43,066 bases of DNA. It comes from Clostridia bacterium. Lineage in GTDB: Bacteria > Bacillota > Clostridia > TANB77 > CAG-508. The position numbers were made by a program, and so were the translations under genes. The notes below the pieces were generated by a model that saw only the letters and a list, made by a program, of their open reading frames with translations, made no database searches and was not told the DNA's origin. This document shows positions 1-9,485 of the stretch, piece by piece. Where the stretch lies: positions 1-43,066 of the forward strand of contig JAAWPK010000007.1 of NCBI GenBank assembly GCA_022799935.1. The letters run 5' to 3'. Position 1 is the first letter of the stretch; each line of letters opens with the position of its first letter.

Positions 1-153
1 CGTTGTCCTCACAAATACAAAGATTCAAGAGAACAATTTGAAATGAGAACACATAAAAGAGTTATTGATATCTTCTATCCAACACAAAAAACAGTTGATA
101 GTCTAATGAAATTAGAGTTACCTGCTGGTGTTGATATAGAAATGAAACTATAA
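1..153 (+). CDS. rpsJ: 30S ribosomal protein S10, C-terminal part (cut by window edge)
   Basis: The first 50 codons in the window, ending at TAA 151-153, read as the C-terminal half of S10, with the family stretch [14 protein letters not shown] followed by a [10 protein letters not shown] end. S10 sits in the 30S head and is normally the first gene of the S10 operon, which fits rplC lying next. The 5' half is outside the window. No in-frame CGG occurs. Confidence 0.95.
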   Translation, partial: RCPHKYKDSREQFEMRTHKRVIDIFYPTQKTVDSLMKLELPAGVDIEMKL

Positions 154-293
154 TTAAAAAGTTTTAACAAAACCAAGCTGATATAACATTAAAATAATAA
201 AATGGAATACAAAGTATCAGCCAATAGTTAAGTTAGCCGTACAAAAAACAATCTACGGATAACTTATGCGGGAGCCGTATAAGGAGGAAAATA
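154..293 (+). other. Spacer rpsJ-rplC with competing hairpins
   Basis: This 140-base spacer is long for an S10 operon. GCTGATA near 177 can pair with TATCAGC near 217. TACGG at 254-258 can pair either with CCGTA at 237-241 or with CCGTA at 275-279, so two stems exclude each other. The second lies just before the rplC Shine-Dalgarno AAGGAGG (281-287). Such an arrangement could act on rplC translation, but this is inference from pairing only. Confidence 0.35.
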
Positions 294-926
294 ATGAATA
301 AAACAATTATAGGAAAAAAAGTAGGAATGACACAAATATTTGATGAAAAAGGATTAGTTGTTCCTGTAACAGTTATAGAAGCTGGACCTTGCACAGTTAC
401 TCAAGTTAAATCAGTAGAAACTGATGGATATAATAGTATACAATTAGGATTCGGCGAAGTAAAAGAAAAACATGTAAATAAACCAATAAAAGGACATTTT
501 GAGAAATCAAAACTTGCATTAAAAAAACATTTAAGAGAATTTAGAGTAGACTCTGTAGAAAATATAAAAGTTGGAGATGAAATAAAATTAGATGTTTTTG
601 AACAAGGTGATAAAATAGATGTTCAAGGTACTACAAAAGGAAAAGGATTCCAAGGTGTTATTAAAAGACATGGACAACATAGAGGACCAATGGGACATGG
701 TTCAATGTATCACAGAAGACCAGGTTCAATGGGATCAACATCAACACCAGGTAGAGTTTTTAAAGGAAAAAATCTTCCAGGACATATGGGATGTGAGACA
801 GTTACAATTCAAAACTTAGATGTAGTAAGAGTTGACATGGACAAAAATGTAATATTAGTAAAAGGTAGTGTACCAGGAGCTAAAGGTGCAATACTAAAAA
901 TAAAGAAATCTGTAAAATCAGCATAA
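294..926 (+). CDS. rplC: 50S ribosomal protein L3
   Basis: L3 (210 aa) is an early-assembly 50S protein near the peptidyl transferase centre. It starts with [16 protein letters not shown] and carries the conserved central loop with [14 protein letters not shown], both diagnostic. The start is supported by a strong AAGGAGG 7 bases upstream. The next gene, rplD, follows after 24 bases. A single CGG trinucleotide (452) is in phase TTC-GGC and does not disturb the frame. Confidence 0.98.
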   Translation: MNKTIIGKKVGMTQIFDEKGLVVPVTVIEAGPCTVTQVKSVETDGYNSIQLGFGEVKEKHVNKPIKGHFEKSKLALKKHLREFRVDSVENIKVGDEIKLDVFEQGDKIDVQGTTKGKGFQGVIKRHGQHRGPMGHGSMYHRRPGSMGSTSTPGRVFKGKNLPGHMGCETVTIQNLDVVRVDMDKNVILVKGSVPGAKGAILKIKKSVKSA

Positions 927-950
927 TAGAAAGGGAAGGAGGAAAGAAGA

Positions 951-1574
951 ATGCCAAAAGTAGATGTTTATGATATAAAAGGAAAGAAAGTTAGTGATAT
1001 AAGCTTAAATGAAGAGATATTTGGAATTATACCAAATGAAGCTGTAGTACACAGTGTACTAGTTAACTATTTAGCTAATCAAAGACAAGGAACACAAAGC
1101 ACAAAGACAAGAGCAGAAGTTTCTGGTGGTGGAAAGAAACCATGGAGACAAAAAGGAACAGGTAGAGCAAGACAAGGAAGTACTCGTTCTCCACAATGGA
1201 TTAAAGGTGGTATAGCTTTAGGTCCAAAACCTCGTTCTTATACTTATAAAGTAAATAAGAAAGAAAGAAGACTTGCTGTAAAATCACTATTAAGTTCTAA
1301 AGTAATAGAAAATGAATTAGTAGTTGTAGATAAATTAGCATTTGATGAAATAAAAACAAAGAATATGGCAACTGCTTTAAATAATTTAAAAGTAGAAGGA
1401 AAAGCATTAATACTTTTACCAGAAAAAAATGAAAATGTTCAAAAATCAGCAAGAAATATCGAAGGAGTAAAAACAAGTTTAGTAAATACAATAAATGTTT
1501 ATGATTTATTAAAATATACAAAACTTGTAGTTACTGTAGATACAATAAAGAAACTAGAGGAGGTGTATGCATAA
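951..1574 (+). CDS. rplD: 50S ribosomal protein L4
   Basis: L4 (207 aa) lines the exit tunnel. The conserved loop [19 protein letters not shown] is present near residues 59-77, and family length is normal. AAGGAGG at 936-942 sets the start. In other bacteria L4 can repress its own operon by binding the S10 leader; that leader is outside this window. Its TAA overlaps the ATG of rplW by one base, so the two are probably translationally coupled. Confidence 0.98.
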   Translation: MPKVDVYDIKGKKVSDISLNEEIFGIIPNEAVVHSVLVNYLANQRQGTQSTKTRAEVSGGGKKPWRQKGTGRARQGSTRSPQWIKGGIALGPKPRSYTYKVNKKERRLAVKSLLSSKVIENELVVVDKLAFDEIKTKNMATALNNLKVEGKALILLPEKNENVQKSARNIEGVKTSLVNTINVYDLLKYTKLVVTVDTIKKLEEVYA

Positions 1575-1921
1575 TGAGAGCGGAAGATATAATAATAGCA
1601 CCAATAGTAACAGAAAAAAGTAGTAGTGGAATACAAGAAGGAAAGTATACCTTTGAAGTTAATAAAAAAGCTACAAAAATAGAAATTGCAAATGCAGTTG
1701 AAAAACTTTTTGGAGTTAAAGTATTAAGAGTAAATACAATATCTGTAAAAGGAAAACAAAAAAGAGTAGGAGCTCATGTAGGAATGACATCAGATTGGAA
1801 AAAGGCAATAGTATCAATAGATACAAATCCATCTGACAAAACATATCTTGGAAAAGGTGGAAAAGAAGTAAAGGTATCTAAGAAGTATAAAGATTCTATT
1901 GATGAATTCATGGGTGCTTAA
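1574..1921 (+). CDS. rplW: 50S ribosomal protein L23
   Basis: L23 (115 aa) forms part of the tunnel exit and is the docking site for trigger factor and SRP. The N-terminal APIVTEKSS motif and the [14 protein letters not shown] region are typical. It is somewhat longer than the usual 95-100 residues because of a C-terminal tail after KKAIVSID. It overlaps rplD by one base, with a Shine-Dalgarno AGGAGG inside the end of rplD. Confidence 0.96.
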   Translation: MRAEDIIIAPIVTEKSSSGIQEGKYTFEVNKKATKIEIANAVEKLFGVKVLRVNTISVKGKQKRVGAHVGMTSDWKKAIVSIDTNPSDKTYLGKGGKEVKVSKKYKDSIDEFMGA

Positions 1922-2095
1922 AATGATAATTGCCATTTGGTGTTGTTGTTTTATGAAAGAAAATTCTCAATATGCATTAATACACCTCTAGTATTTCTTT
2001 CTTAAATGCCTAACCAAATAACAATTATTGATTTAAGCGATTATAAATTATCCAGAAAAAACTGGGAAAATAAATATTAAAGGAGAGAATAAATT
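1922..2095 (+). other. Structured spacer rplW-rplB
   Basis: A 174-base gap inside an operon that is otherwise tightly packed. A long imperfect stem pairs GATAATTGCCATTTGGT near 1924 with ACCAAATAACAATTATT near 2014 (17 positions, two mismatches). It encloses a second stem, GAAAGAAA with TTTCTTTC. No ORF with a ribosome-binding site is visible. It resembles a folded RNA domain in the polycistronic message; function unknown. Confidence 0.45.
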
Positions 2096-2923
2096 ATGGG
2101 AATGAAACATTTCAAAGCCTATACACCTTCAAGAAGAAACATGACAGTTTCTACATTTGAAGAAATAACTAAAAAAACTCCTGAGAAATCTCTACTTGCA
2201 AAGAAAAAGAAAAATGCAGGAAGAAACTCTTATGGAAGAATAACAGTTAGACACCAAGGTGGAGGAAATAGACAAAAATACAGAATAATAGATTTTAAAA
2301 GAAATAAAGATGATATGTCAGCTACAGTAATTGGTATTGAATATGATCCAAATCGTAGTAGTAATATAGCATTAATCGAATATGAAGATGGAACAAGAGC
2401 TTACATCTTAGCACCACAAGGATTAACAGATGGTGCAAAAGTAATATCTGGTACAAAAGTAGATATTAAACCAGGAAACTGTATGCCAATTGAAAGCATA
2501 CCTGTTGGTACAATGATTCATAATATTGAATTAAACCCAGGTCAAGGCGGAAAAATGGTTAGAGCTGCTGGTCAAGAGGCTCAACTTATGGCAAAAGAAG
2601 GAAAATATGCACATGTAAGATTACCTTCTGGAGAAATGAGATTAGTTGCAGTTAGATGTAGAGCAACAATAGGAACAATTGGAAACAGTGATCATGAAAA
2701 TGTAAAATTAGGTAAAGCTGGAAGAAAGAGAAATATGGGAATTAGACCTACTGTAAGAGGTAGTGTAATGAACCCTGTAGATCACCCTCATGGTGGTGGT
2801 GAAGGTAGAGCACCAGTTGGTCGTCCAGGACCACTTACTCCTTGGGGTAAACCAGCACTTGGATATAAGACAAGAGCTAAACATAAATCTTCAGATAAGT
2901 TTATAGTAAAGAGAAGAAAATAA
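2096..2923 (+). CDS. rplB: 50S ribosomal protein L2
   Basis: L2 (275 aa) is required for subunit joining and peptidyl transfer. The conserved segment with [12 protein letters not shown], which contains the histidine linked to activity, is present near residue 225, and the start [15 protein letters not shown] matches the family. AAGGAGAG at 2079-2086 fits the ATG at 2096. A GGC-GGA at 2548 contains CGG out of codon phase and is read normally. Confidence 0.98.
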   Translation: MGMKHFKAYTPSRRNMTVSTFEEITKKTPEKSLLAKKKKNAGRNSYGRITVRHQGGGNRQKYRIIDFKRNKDDMSATVIGIEYDPNRSSNIALIEYEDGTRAYILAPQGLTDGAKVISGTKVDIKPGNCMPIESIPVGTMIHNIELNPGQGGKMVRAAGQEAQLMAKEGKYAHVRLPSGEMRLVAVRCRATIGTIGNSDHENVKLGKAGRKRNMGIRPTVRGSVMNPVDHPHGGGEGRAPVGRPGPLTPWGKPALGYKTRAKHKSSDKFIVKRRK

Positions 2924-2961
2924 GTTAGAATAAAATTTTCCTGAAAGGAGGAAAAACATTA

Positions 2962-3243
2962 ATGTCAAGATCAAGCAAAAAAATGCCTTTTGTTGAAGCA
3001 AAGCTTTTAAAGAGAATAGAAGCTATGAACGAATCAGGCAAAAAAGAAGTATTAAAAACATGGTCAAGAGCATCAACAATATATCCACAAATGGTAGGAC
3101 ACACAATAGCTGTTCACGATGGAAGAAAACATGTACCAGTATATATTGCTGAAGAGATGATAGGACATAAATTAGGTGAATTTGCTCCAACAAGAACATT
3201 TAAAGGTCATGCAGGAGAAAAGGCATCAAGCGTAAAAAATTAG
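2962..3243 (+). CDS. rpsS: 30S ribosomal protein S19
   Basis: S19 (93 aa) lies in the 30S head near S13 and contacts the A-site finger. It begins [11 protein letters not shown] and carries the conserved [20 protein letters not shown] segment and a [12 protein letters not shown] end. GAAAGGAGG is placed 9 bases upstream. Length is normal. Confidence 0.98.
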   Translation: MSRSSKKMPFVEAKLLKRIEAMNESGKKEVLKTWSRASTIYPQMVGHTIAVHDGRKHVPVYIAEEMIGHKLGEFAPTRTFKGHAGEKASSVKN

Positions 3244-3271
3244 AGATTAAATAAAGGGAGGTTTAGCGAAA

Positions 3272-3625
3272 ATGGAAGAAGTAGCAAACTTAGAAGCTAG
3301 AGCAACTCTTAAATATGCTAGAATTTCATCTAGAAAAGTGAAAATAGTAGCAGATTTAATAAGAGGAAAAGATGTAAATGAAGCACTAGCAATAGTTAAA
3401 TTTACACCAAAAATAGCTTCAGAAACAATTGAGAAGTTATTAAAATCAGCAATTGCAAATGCTGAAAATAATCACAATATGAATAGTCAAAATCTATATG
3501 TTGCTGAAATTTATGCAAACCAAGGTCCAACATTAAAAAGAATTAGACCAGCAGCTAAAGGTTCAGCAGTAAGAATTAGAAAAAGAACAAGTCATATAAC
3601 AATAGTATTGAAGGAAAGAGTATAG
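3272..3625 (+). CDS. rplV: 50S ribosomal protein L22
   Basis: L22 (117 aa) forms part of the tunnel constriction. The core [16 protein letters not shown] and the hairpin end [20 protein letters not shown] are conserved. GGGAGG upstream supports the ATG. The N-terminal MEEVANLE is a few residues longer than in many species. Confidence 0.97.
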   Translation: MEEVANLEARATLKYARISSRKVKIVADLIRGKDVNEALAIVKFTPKIASETIEKLLKSAIANAENNHNMNSQNLYVAEIYANQGPTLKRIRPAAKGSAVRIRKRTSHITIVLKERV

Positions 3626-3644
3626 GAAGGAGGAGCAATATAAT

Positions 3645-4310
3645 ATGGGACAAAAAATGCATCCACATGGGTTAAGAGTTGGTGTAATAAAAGACTGGGA
3701 TTCAAAATGGTACGCAGATAGCAAACATTATTCAGATTACCTAGTAGAAGACCATAAAATCCGTGAATATGTTAAGAAAAAATTATTTATTAGTGGTATT
3801 TCAAAAGTTGTTATTGAAAGAACTACTAAATTAGTTAAAGTTAATGTTTATACAGCAAAACCAGGACTAGTAATAGGAAAGGGTGGAACTTTAGTAGAAA
3901 CATTAAAAACTGAATTACAAAAGATGATCGGAAAAGATGTTAAACTTGATATTATCGAAGTTAAAGATTTTGATACAAATGCACAATTAGTTGCAGAGAA
4001 TATATGTGCGCAATTAGAAAAGAGAGTATCATTTAGACGCGCAATGAAACAAGCAATGGCTAAAGCTATGAAAGCAGGTGCTTTGGGAATAAAGACATCT
4101 GTATCAGGAAGATTAGCTGGTGCTGATATGGCAAGAACAGAATTCTATAAAGAAGGTACAATACCACTTCAAACTTTAAGAGCAGATATAGATTATGGAT
4201 TCTATGAAGCTGACACAACTTATGGAAAAATAGGTGTTAAAGTTTGGATATATAAAGGAGAAGTTCTTCCTGACAAGAAAAAATCTAAAGCAGAAGGAGG
4301 AGAAGAATAA
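3645..4310 (+). CDS. rpsC: 30S ribosomal protein S3
   Basis: S3 (221 aa) binds the mRNA entry channel. The N-terminal [13 protein letters not shown] and the KH-domain glycine loop VIGKGG are present. The end overlaps the ATG of rplP by one base. One natural ATC-GGA at 3929 contains CGG outside codon phase and is read straight. Confidence 0.98.
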   Translation: MGQKMHPHGLRVGVIKDWDSKWYADSKHYSDYLVEDHKIREYVKKKLFISGISKVVIERTTKLVKVNVYTAKPGLVIGKGGTLVETLKTELQKMIGKDVKLDIIEVKDFDTNAQLVAENICAQLEKRVSFRRAMKQAMAKAMKAGALGIKTSVSGRLAGADMARTEFYKEGTIPLQTLRADIDYGFYEADTTYGKIGVKVWIYKGEVLPDKKKSKAEGGEE

Positions 4311-4750
4311 TGCCATTAATGCCAAAAAGAACAAAATATAGAAAAATGCAAAAAGGTAGAAATAGAGGTAAAGCTTCAAGAGGAATAACAGTTACTGATG
4401 GAGAATATGGACTTCAAGCAACAGGTGCAGCTTTAATAAAATCTAATCAAATTGAAGCTGCTCGTATTGCCATGACTCGTTATATAAAAAGAGGTGGTAA
4501 AGTTTGGATAAAAATATTCCCAGATAAACCAATAACAAAGAAACCTGCTGAAACTCGTATGGGTAAAGGTAAAGGAGCTCCAGAATATTGGGTTGCAAAA
4601 GTAAAACCAGGTAGAGTAATGTTTGAGATAGAAGGTGTTACAGAAGAAATCGCAAAAGAAGCTTTAAGACTTGCTGCAAATAAATTACCTGTTAGTACAA
4701 AATTTGTAACAAGAGAAAATAAAGTAGGTGGTGATAGTGATGAAGATTAA
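4310..4750 (+). CDS. rplP: 50S ribosomal protein L16
   Basis: L16 (146 aa) organises the A site and the central protuberance. The N-terminal [14 protein letters not shown] and [17 protein letters not shown] are family signatures. Two in-frame ATGs are possible (4310 and 4319); AAGGAGG near 4293-4299 fits the first. Its last codons overlap the start of rpmC. Confidence 0.97.
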   Translation: MPLMPKRTKYRKMQKGRNRGKASRGITVTDGEYGLQATGAALIKSNQIEAARIAMTRYIKRGGKVWIKIFPDKPITKKPAETRMGKGKGAPEYWVAKVKPGRVMFEIEGVTEEIAKEALRLAANKLPVSTKFVTRENKVGGDSDED

Positions 4751-4949
4751 TAAAATAACAGAGATGTCTTCACCAGAACTTGAAAAAGAATTAGGTGAAT
4801 TAAAAACAGAATTATTTAAGTTAAGATTTAGCCTAGCAACAAATGGATTAGATAATCCAATGAGAATAAAAGAAGTAAAGAAAGATATTGCTAGAATAAA
4901 TACAGTTCTTAGACAAAGAGAATTAGAAACTGCTAAGAAAGGAGAGTAA
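4740..4949 (+). CDS. rpmC: 50S ribosomal protein L29
   Basis: L29 (69 aa) is a small helical protein near the tunnel exit, next to L23. [18 protein letters not shown] and the [26 protein letters not shown] helix pair are typical. I chose ATG 4740 rather than the upstream GTG at 4728, because AGGTGG at 4726-4731 then serves as the ribosome-binding site inside the end of rplP. Confidence 0.95.
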   Translation: MKINKITEMSSPELEKELGELKTELFKLRFSLATNGLDNPMRIKEVKKDIARINTVLRQRELETAKKGE

Positions 4950-4956
4950 CTAACAT

Positions 4957-5214
4957 ATGGAAAGAAATCTTCGTAGAGTTATGATTGGTACAGTAACATC
5001 TGATAAAATGGATAAGACAGTAGTAGTATCAATCGAAACAAGTGTTAGACATAGTACTTATAGAAAGACTATGAAAAGAACATATAAATTAAAAGCTCAT
5101 GATGAAAAAAATGAATGTAATATAGGAGATAAAGTTAAAGTAATGGAAACAAGGCCTTTATCTAAACAAAAAAGATGGAGAGTTGTAGAAATACTTGAAA
5201 AAGCAGAGAAATAA
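4957..5214 (+). CDS. rpsQ: 30S ribosomal protein S17
   Basis: S17 (85 aa) is an OB-fold 16S rRNA-binding protein. [17 protein letters not shown] and the C-terminal [15 protein letters not shown] are conserved. It starts 7 bases after rpmC, with AAAGGAGAG at the end of that gene serving as ribosome-binding site. Confidence 0.97.
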   Translation: MERNLRRVMIGTVTSDKMDKTVVVSIETSVRHSTYRKTMKRTYKLKAHDEKNECNIGDKVKVMETRPLSKQKRWRVVEILEKAEK

Positions 5215-5246
5215 ATCCAAAAAATTAGAGAAGGAGGAAACCTTAG

Positions 5247-5615
5247 ATGGTACAACAACAAAGTATATTAAAAGTTGCTGATAACACTGGTGCAAAAGAA
5301 ATAATGTGCATTAGATGTTTAGGTGGTTCATATAGAAGATATGCAAATATAGGAGATGTAATAGTTGCTTCTGTTAAAGATGCTACACCAGGGGGAGTTG
5401 TAAAAAAAGGCGATGTTGTTAAAGCTGTTGTAGTTAGAAGCAAAAAAGGTGTAAGACGTGCAGATGGTTCATATATCAAATTTGATGAAAATGCAGCTGT
5501 AATAATTCGTGAAGATAAAACACCAAAAGGAACTCGTATATTTGGTCCAGTAGCTAGAGAGTTAAGAGAGAAAGATTATATGAAAATTCTTTCACTAGCT
5601 CCTGAAGTTCTTTAA
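5247..5615 (+). CDS. rplN: 50S ribosomal protein L14
   Basis: L14 (122 aa) is at the subunit interface. [17 protein letters not shown] and the C-terminal [19 protein letters not shown] are diagnostic. AAGGAGG upstream fixes the start. It is followed by an unusual 157-base gap before rplX. Confidence 0.98.
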   Translation: MVQQQSILKVADNTGAKEIMCIRCLGGSYRRYANIGDVIVASVKDATPGGVVKKGDVVKAVVVRSKKGVRRADGSYIKFDENAAVIIREDKTPKGTRIFGPVARELREKDYMKILSLAPEVL

Positions 5616-5772
5616 GATGTTAGCGAAAATGTCTAGTAGACATTTGAGTATTACAGATTAAAGAGGCGGAAACTTAGAATTTGTTATATAAGATTTGCCG
5701 AATGGCTAATTGAATAATACAAATTTTTAGTTGTAGTTTTAAATCACATAAAAAGATTAAGAGGTGAAAATA
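5616..5772 (+). other. Structured spacer rplN-rplX
   Basis: A 157-base non-coding spacer. It has a perfect 8-bp hairpin (AAATGTCT, loop AGT, AGACATTT) near 5629-5647. It also has longer-range pairs TTAGC with GCTAA, GTATTA with TAATAC, and AATTTGT with ACAAATT, suggesting a multi-stem fold. It contains one GCGG. No ORF is apparent. The rplX ribosome-binding site GAGGTG lies at its 3' end. Confidence 0.4.
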
Positions 5773-6081
5773 ATGAAAATAAAGAAAGGTGACACAGTTT
5801 GCGTTTTATCAGGAAATGATAAAGGTAAAAAAGGCGAAGTTCTAGAAGTTATACCAAAAACAGAAAAAGTAATAGTTAAAGGTGTAAATATTAGAAAAAA
5901 ACATGTAAAACCTAGAAAGCAAGGAGAAGAAGGTGGAATAATACCAGTAGAATGTGCTATACATAGTAGCAAAGTAAATGTGGTATGCCCAAAATGCAAT
6001 AAACCAGCAAGATTAGGTTATATAATGGAAAAAGACGAAAAGGTTCGTGTTTGTAAAAAATGTGGAAATAAATTAAAATAA
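5773..6081 (+). CDS. rplX: 50S ribosomal protein L24
   Basis: L24 (102 aa) nucleates 50S assembly through a KOW domain. It reads MKIKKGDTVCVLSGNDKGKKGEV, with GGIIPVECAIHSSKV and two CxxC pairs (CPKCNKPARLGY, CKKCGNKLK) that form a zinc ribbon. ATG 5773 is preferred over GTG 5764, which is part of the ribosome-binding site GAGGTG. Confidence 0.97.
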   Translation: MKIKKGDTVCVLSGNDKGKKGEVLEVIPKTEKVIVKGVNIRKKHVKPRKQGEEGGIIPVECAIHSSKVNVVCPKCNKPARLGYIMEKDEKVRVCKKCGNKLK

Positions 6082-6111
6082 TTAGTATAAGGAAGGAGGA
6101 ATTAAAATCTT

Positions 6112-6651
6112 ATGGAAAAATTAAGAGAGCAATATGAAAAAGAAGTAGTTCCAGCATTAATGAAAAAATTTAATTATAAATCTGTTATGCAAGTTCCAAA
6201 ACTTGATAAAATAGTTATAAATATAGGATTAGGAGATATAAGAGATAATCCAAAGGCATTAGATAATGCAATAAATGATTTAAGTTTAATAACTGGACAA
6301 AAACCAATTATAACTAAAGCTAGAAAGTCAATAGCTGCGTTTAAATTGAGAGAGGGTGCAAATGTTGGTTGCAAAGTTACATTAAGAAAAGAAAAAATGT
6401 ATGAATTTGCATATAAGTTATTCAATGTAGCACTACCAAGAGTTAGAGACTTTAGAGGAGTATCTGATACTTCATTTGATGGAAAAGGAAATTATTCAAT
6501 GGGAATTAAAGAACAATTAATATTCCCTGAAATAGAATATGACAAAATAGATAAATTAAGAGGTATGGATATAATATTCGTAACAACAGCAGAAAGCAAT
6601 GAAGAAGCACACGAATTATTATCACTTCTAGGAATGCCATTTAAAAATTAA
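6112..6651 (+). CDS. rplE: 50S ribosomal protein L5
   Basis: L5 (179 aa) binds 5S rRNA and contacts P-site t[45 protein letters not shown] and RVRDFRGVS are family signatures, and the length is standard. GGAAGGAGG is placed about 13 bases upstream. Confidence 0.98.
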   Translation: MEKLREQYEKEVVPALMKKFNYKSVMQVPKLDKIVINIGLGDIRDNPKALDNAINDLSLITGQKPIITKARKSIAAFKLREGANVGCKVTLRKEKMYEFAYKLFNVALPRVRDFRGVSDTSFDGKGNYSMGIKEQLIFPEIEYDKIDKLRGMDIIFVTTAESNEEAHELLSLLGMPFKN

Positions 6652-6667
6652 GTGAAAGGAGAAAATT

Positions 6668-6853
6668 ATGGCAAAGAAATCAATGATTATCAAACAACAA
6701 AAGCCACAAAAATTTAAAACAAGAGAATATAACAGATGTAAATTATGTGGTAGACCACATGCCTATATTAGAAAATATGGAATTTGCCGTGTATGTTTTA
6801 GAGAATTAGCACACAAAGGAGAAATTCCTGGAGTGAAAAAGGCTAGCTGGTAA
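6668..6853 (+). CDS. rpsN: 30S ribosomal protein S14, zinc-binding type
   Basis: S14 (61 aa), short zinc-dependent form typical of Gram-positives. Cysteines [10 protein letters not shown] and [10 protein letters not shown] form the zinc site, and the end [11 protein letters not shown] is conserved. It sits between rplE and rpsH, as in most bacteria. GAAAGGAG supports the start. Confidence 0.98.
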   Translation: MAKKSMIIKQQKPQKFKTREYNRCKLCGRPHAYIRKYGICRVCFRELAHKGEIPGVKKASW

Positions 6854-6910
6854 AATTTGATAAATGATAATTAAAATAAATTTTTTCGAGAAGTTTGAAA
6901 GGAGGAAAAA

Positions 6911-7309
6911 ATGAATACAACAGATCCAATAGCTGATATGTTAACAAGAATAAGAAATGCAAATAGCAGCAAGCATAAAACAGTAGATATACCTGCATCA
7001 AAAATGAAACTTGCTATTGCTGATATATTATTTAAAGAAGGATATATAAAATCATTTGAAGAAATATCAAGTGATGTTCAAGGAACAATCAAGGTAGCTC
7101 TAAAATACGATGAAAAAGGAAATAGAGTTATAGCTGGTATAAAAAGAATAAGTAAACCAGGACTTAGAGTATATGCTTCAAAAGAAGATTTACCTGAAGT
7201 TTTAAATGGTTTAGGAATTGCTATAGTATCTACATCAAAAGGTGTTATGACAGACAAAGAAGCAAGAAAAGCAGGACTAGGTGGAGAAGTTCTAGCTTAT
7301 GTATGGTAA
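6911..7309 (+). CDS. rpsH: 30S ribosomal protein S8
   Basis: S8 (132 aa) is a primary 16S-binding protein and, in E. coli, represses the spc operon. [14 protein letters not shown] and the C-terminal [26 protein letters not shown] match. GAAAGGAGG lies 7 bases upstream of the ATG. Confidence 0.98.
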   Translation: MNTTDPIADMLTRIRNANSSKHKTVDIPASKMKLAIADILFKEGYIKSFEEISSDVQGTIKVALKYDEKGNRVIAGIKRISKPGLRVYASKEDLPEVLNGLGIAIVSTSKGVMTDKEARKAGLGGEVLAYVW

Positions 7310-7343
7310 AAATAAAGCAAAAAAATAAAGAGGTGAATATAAA

Positions 7344-7883
7344 ATGTCAAGAATAGGTAACAGCCCTATTACAATACCAGATGGTGTAGAAGTTAATATT
7401 CAAGGTAGTCATGTTACAGTTAAAGGACCAAAAGGTACTTTAGAAAGAGATATAAGTGAAAAATTAACAGTTTCTGTAGAAGACGGAAAAATTATAGTTA
7501 AAAGACCTAATGATCAAACAGAAATAAAGAGCTTACATGGACTAACTAGAAGTTTAATAAACAATATGGTAATAGGTGTAAAAGAAGAATTTAAAAAAGA
7601 ATTAGAAATTAATGGTGTTGGTTACAGAGTACAAAAACAAGGAAATGACTTAAATTTAATTTTAGGTTATTCTCATCCTGTAATATATAAAGCACCTACT
7701 GGAATTTCATTTGATGTACCAAATCCAAATTCAATAATAGTTAAAGGTGTTGACAAAGAACTAGTTGGTCAAACAGCAGCAGAAATAAGAACAAAAAGAC
7801 CACCAGAAGTATACCGTGGAAAAGGTATTAAGTATATTGATGAGGTTATTAGAAGAAAAGAAGGAAAAACAGGTAAAAAATAG
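7344..7883 (+). CDS. rplF: 50S ribosomal protein L6
   Basis: L6 (179 aa) lies near the factor-binding site. SRIGNSPITIPDGVEV and the C-terminal RTKRPPEVYRGKGIKYIDE are conserved. The ribosome-binding site is GAGGTG. The gene ends at a long structured spacer. Confidence 0.98.
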   Translation: MSRIGNSPITIPDGVEVNIQGSHVTVKGPKGTLERDISEKLTVSVEDGKIIVKRPNDQTEIKSLHGLTRSLINNMVIGVKEEFKKELEINGVGYRVQKQGNDLNLILGYSHPVIYKAPTGISFDVPNPNSIIVKGVDKELVGQTAAEIRTKRPPEVYRGKGIKYIDEVIRRKEGKTGKK

Positions 7884-8043
7884 TATTCGAATGAAAAGCG
7901 GCATCTTGCACTGTCAAGCTGCATAAAATTCTTTTTAACATACAAAAGTATTATTTAAAAGAATTTTATATTGCTTTTCCTGGCGATATACCACTTTTGT
8001 TTCGAATATAAAACTATAATGTTAAGAAAGGAGAATTTTCAAG
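7884..8043 (+). other. Strongly structured 160-base spacer rplF-rplR
   Basis: Nested pairing covers nearly the whole spacer. An outer stem TATTCGAA with TTCGAATA is followed inward by GAAAAGC with GCTTTTC. Inside lie a GCGG/CTTG hairpin (7898-7922) and a perfect 13-bp hairpin, ATAAAATTCTTTT with AAAAGAATTTTAT. This looks like a three-way-junction RNA of about 140 bases in the operon message. There is no ORF. Function unknown. Confidence 0.55.
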
Positions 8044-8403
8044 ATGGTTTCAAAAACAGATAGAAAAATGGAAAGAGAAAGAAGACACATTCGTGTTCGT
8101 AGAAAAATATCTGGAACAGCAGAGCGCCCAAGATTATGTGTATATAGAAGTAATAAAAATCTTTTTGTTCAAGTAATTGATGATGTGGCAGGAAAGACTA
8201 TAGTTCAAGCTTCTACAATGGATAAAGAAGTAAAAACAAAACATGCAAACAAAGAAGCTGCAAAAGAAGTTGGTACATTAATTGCAAAAAGAGCAGGAGA
8301 AAAGAAAATCAAAGAAGTAGTATTTGATAGAGGCGGATATATATACCATGGTGTTGTTGAAGAACTTGCCGAAGCAGCACGCGCTGGAGGATTAGAATTC
8401 TAA
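8044..8403 (+). CDS. rplR: 50S ribosomal protein L18
   Basis: L18 (119 aa) binds 5S rRNA with L5. [25 protein letters not shown] and the end [21 protein letters not shown]-like region (here AARAGGLEF) match the family. AAAGGAG lies just upstream. CGG at 8334 lies in GGC-GGA and is read without a shift. Confidence 0.98.
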   Translation: MVSKTDRKMERERRHIRVRRKISGTAERPRLCVYRSNKNLFVQVIDDVAGKTIVQASTMDKEVKTKHANKEAAKEVGTLIAKRAGEKKIKEVVFDRGGYIYHGVVEELAEAARAGGLEF

Positions 8404-8441
8404 TCAATTTAAAATTTAAAGTAAGGAGGAAATCTCAAAAA

Positions 8442-8933
8442 ATGGAAGAAAATAATACACTAGAATTAAGAGAAAAAGTAGTAGCCATTAGCAGAGTTGC
8501 AAAAGTTGTTAAAGGTGGTAGAACTTTTAGATTTAGTGCAGTAGTTGTTGTAGGAGATGAAAATGGTCACATTGGAGTTGGTAATGGAAAAGCAGCAGAA
8601 GTTCCTGACGCCATAAAAAAAGCTATCCAAGATGCTAAGAAAAACTTAGTAGAAGTTCCAGTTGTTGGAACATCTATACCACATGAATTTGTTGGAGAAG
8701 CTGGAAGTGCAAGAGTTATGTTAAAACCAGCTGCAAAAGGTACTGGAGTTATAGCTGGAGGTAGCGTAAGACCAGTATTAGAACTTGCAGGATATAAAGA
8801 TATCAGAACAAAAGTTATTGGAACAAATAATCCAAGAAATGTGGTTTATGCTACAATAAATGCTCTAACAAATATGATGACAATAGAACAAGTTGCTAAA
8901 AAAAGAGGTAAAAAAGTAGAAGATATATTATAA
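8442..8933 (+). CDS. rpsE: 30S ribosomal protein S5
   Basis: S5 (163 aa) affects mRNA unwinding and decoding accuracy. [36 protein letters not shown] and GTGVIAGG are conserved. AAGGAGG lies upstream. In most bacteria rpmD (L30) follows directly; here it does not. Confidence 0.98.
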   Translation: MEENNTLELREKVVAISRVAKVVKGGRTFRFSAVVVVGDENGHIGVGNGKAAEVPDAIKKAIQDAKKNLVEVPVVGTSIPHEFVGEAGSARVMLKPAAKGTGVIAGGSVRPVLELAGYKDIRTKVIGTNNPRNVVYATINALTNMMTIEQVAKKRGKKVEDIL

Positions 8934-9050
8934 AATGGTTGTGTAAATTAAATTTGAATTTATTACACATATTAAACTAATCTAGCCTTATTTTTAGAAA
9001 ATAATTACTTTTCTAAAAATAAGAAAATCAAAATAGGAGGTGCAATAGAA
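8934..9050 (+). other. Spacer rpsE-rplO with perfect 15-bp hairpin, rpmD missing
   Basis: This 117-base gap stands where rpmD is normally found and holds no L30-like ORF. A perfect inverted repeat has arms at 8987-9001 and 9009-9023 (15 bp, 7-base loop), and a smaller TGTGTAA/TTACACA pair lies before it. With no T-run after the stem it looks more like a processing or stability element than an intrinsic terminator. Confidence 0.5.
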
Positions 9051-9485
9051 ATGAAATTAGGAGAATTAAAACCAGCAGTTGAAAAAAAGACTAGAATAAG
9101 AGTTGGTCGTGGAGTTGGTTCAGGACTTGGAAAAACATCTGGTAGAGGTCATAAAGGACAAAAAGCAAGATCAGGTGGAGGAGTAAGACGCGGTTTCGAA
9201 GGTGGTCAGACTCCATTATATAGAAGATTACCAAAAAGAGGATTTACTAATATTCACGCAAAAGATTATATAGAAGTAACATTAACAATGCTTAATAAAT
9301 CTAAAGCAGAAATAGTAACAGCAGAAAGCCTATTAGAAGAAGGAATAATAAGTAAAATAAATGATGGAATCGTAATATTAGGAACAGGTAGTTTAGATAA
9401 AAAATTAGAAGTAAAAGCTAAAAGATTTACAAAATCAGCAAAAGAAAAAATCGAAGCTGCCGGAGGAAAGATTGAGGTGGTTTAA
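9051..9485 (+). CDS. rplO: 50S ribosomal protein L15
   Basis: L15 (144 aa) is a late-assembly 50S protein. [22 protein letters not shown] and [18 protein letters not shown] are diagnostic. CGC-GGT at 9191 and GCC-GGA at 9461 each contain CGG across a codon boundary and are read normally. It abuts secY with no gap. Confidence 0.98.
   Translation: MKLGELKPAVEKKTRIRVGRGVGSGLGKTSGRGHKGQKARSGGGVRRGFEGGQTPLYRRLPKRGFTNIHAKDYIEVTLTMLNKSKAEIVTAESLLEEGIISKINDGIVILGTGSLDKKLEVKAKRFTKSAKEKIEAAGGKIEVV

Noticed and set aside
254-285. Group II intron domain V-like string (GAGCCGTAT) before rplC
   Set aside because: No complementary 3' half or other intron domains; it fits a simple hairpin pair.
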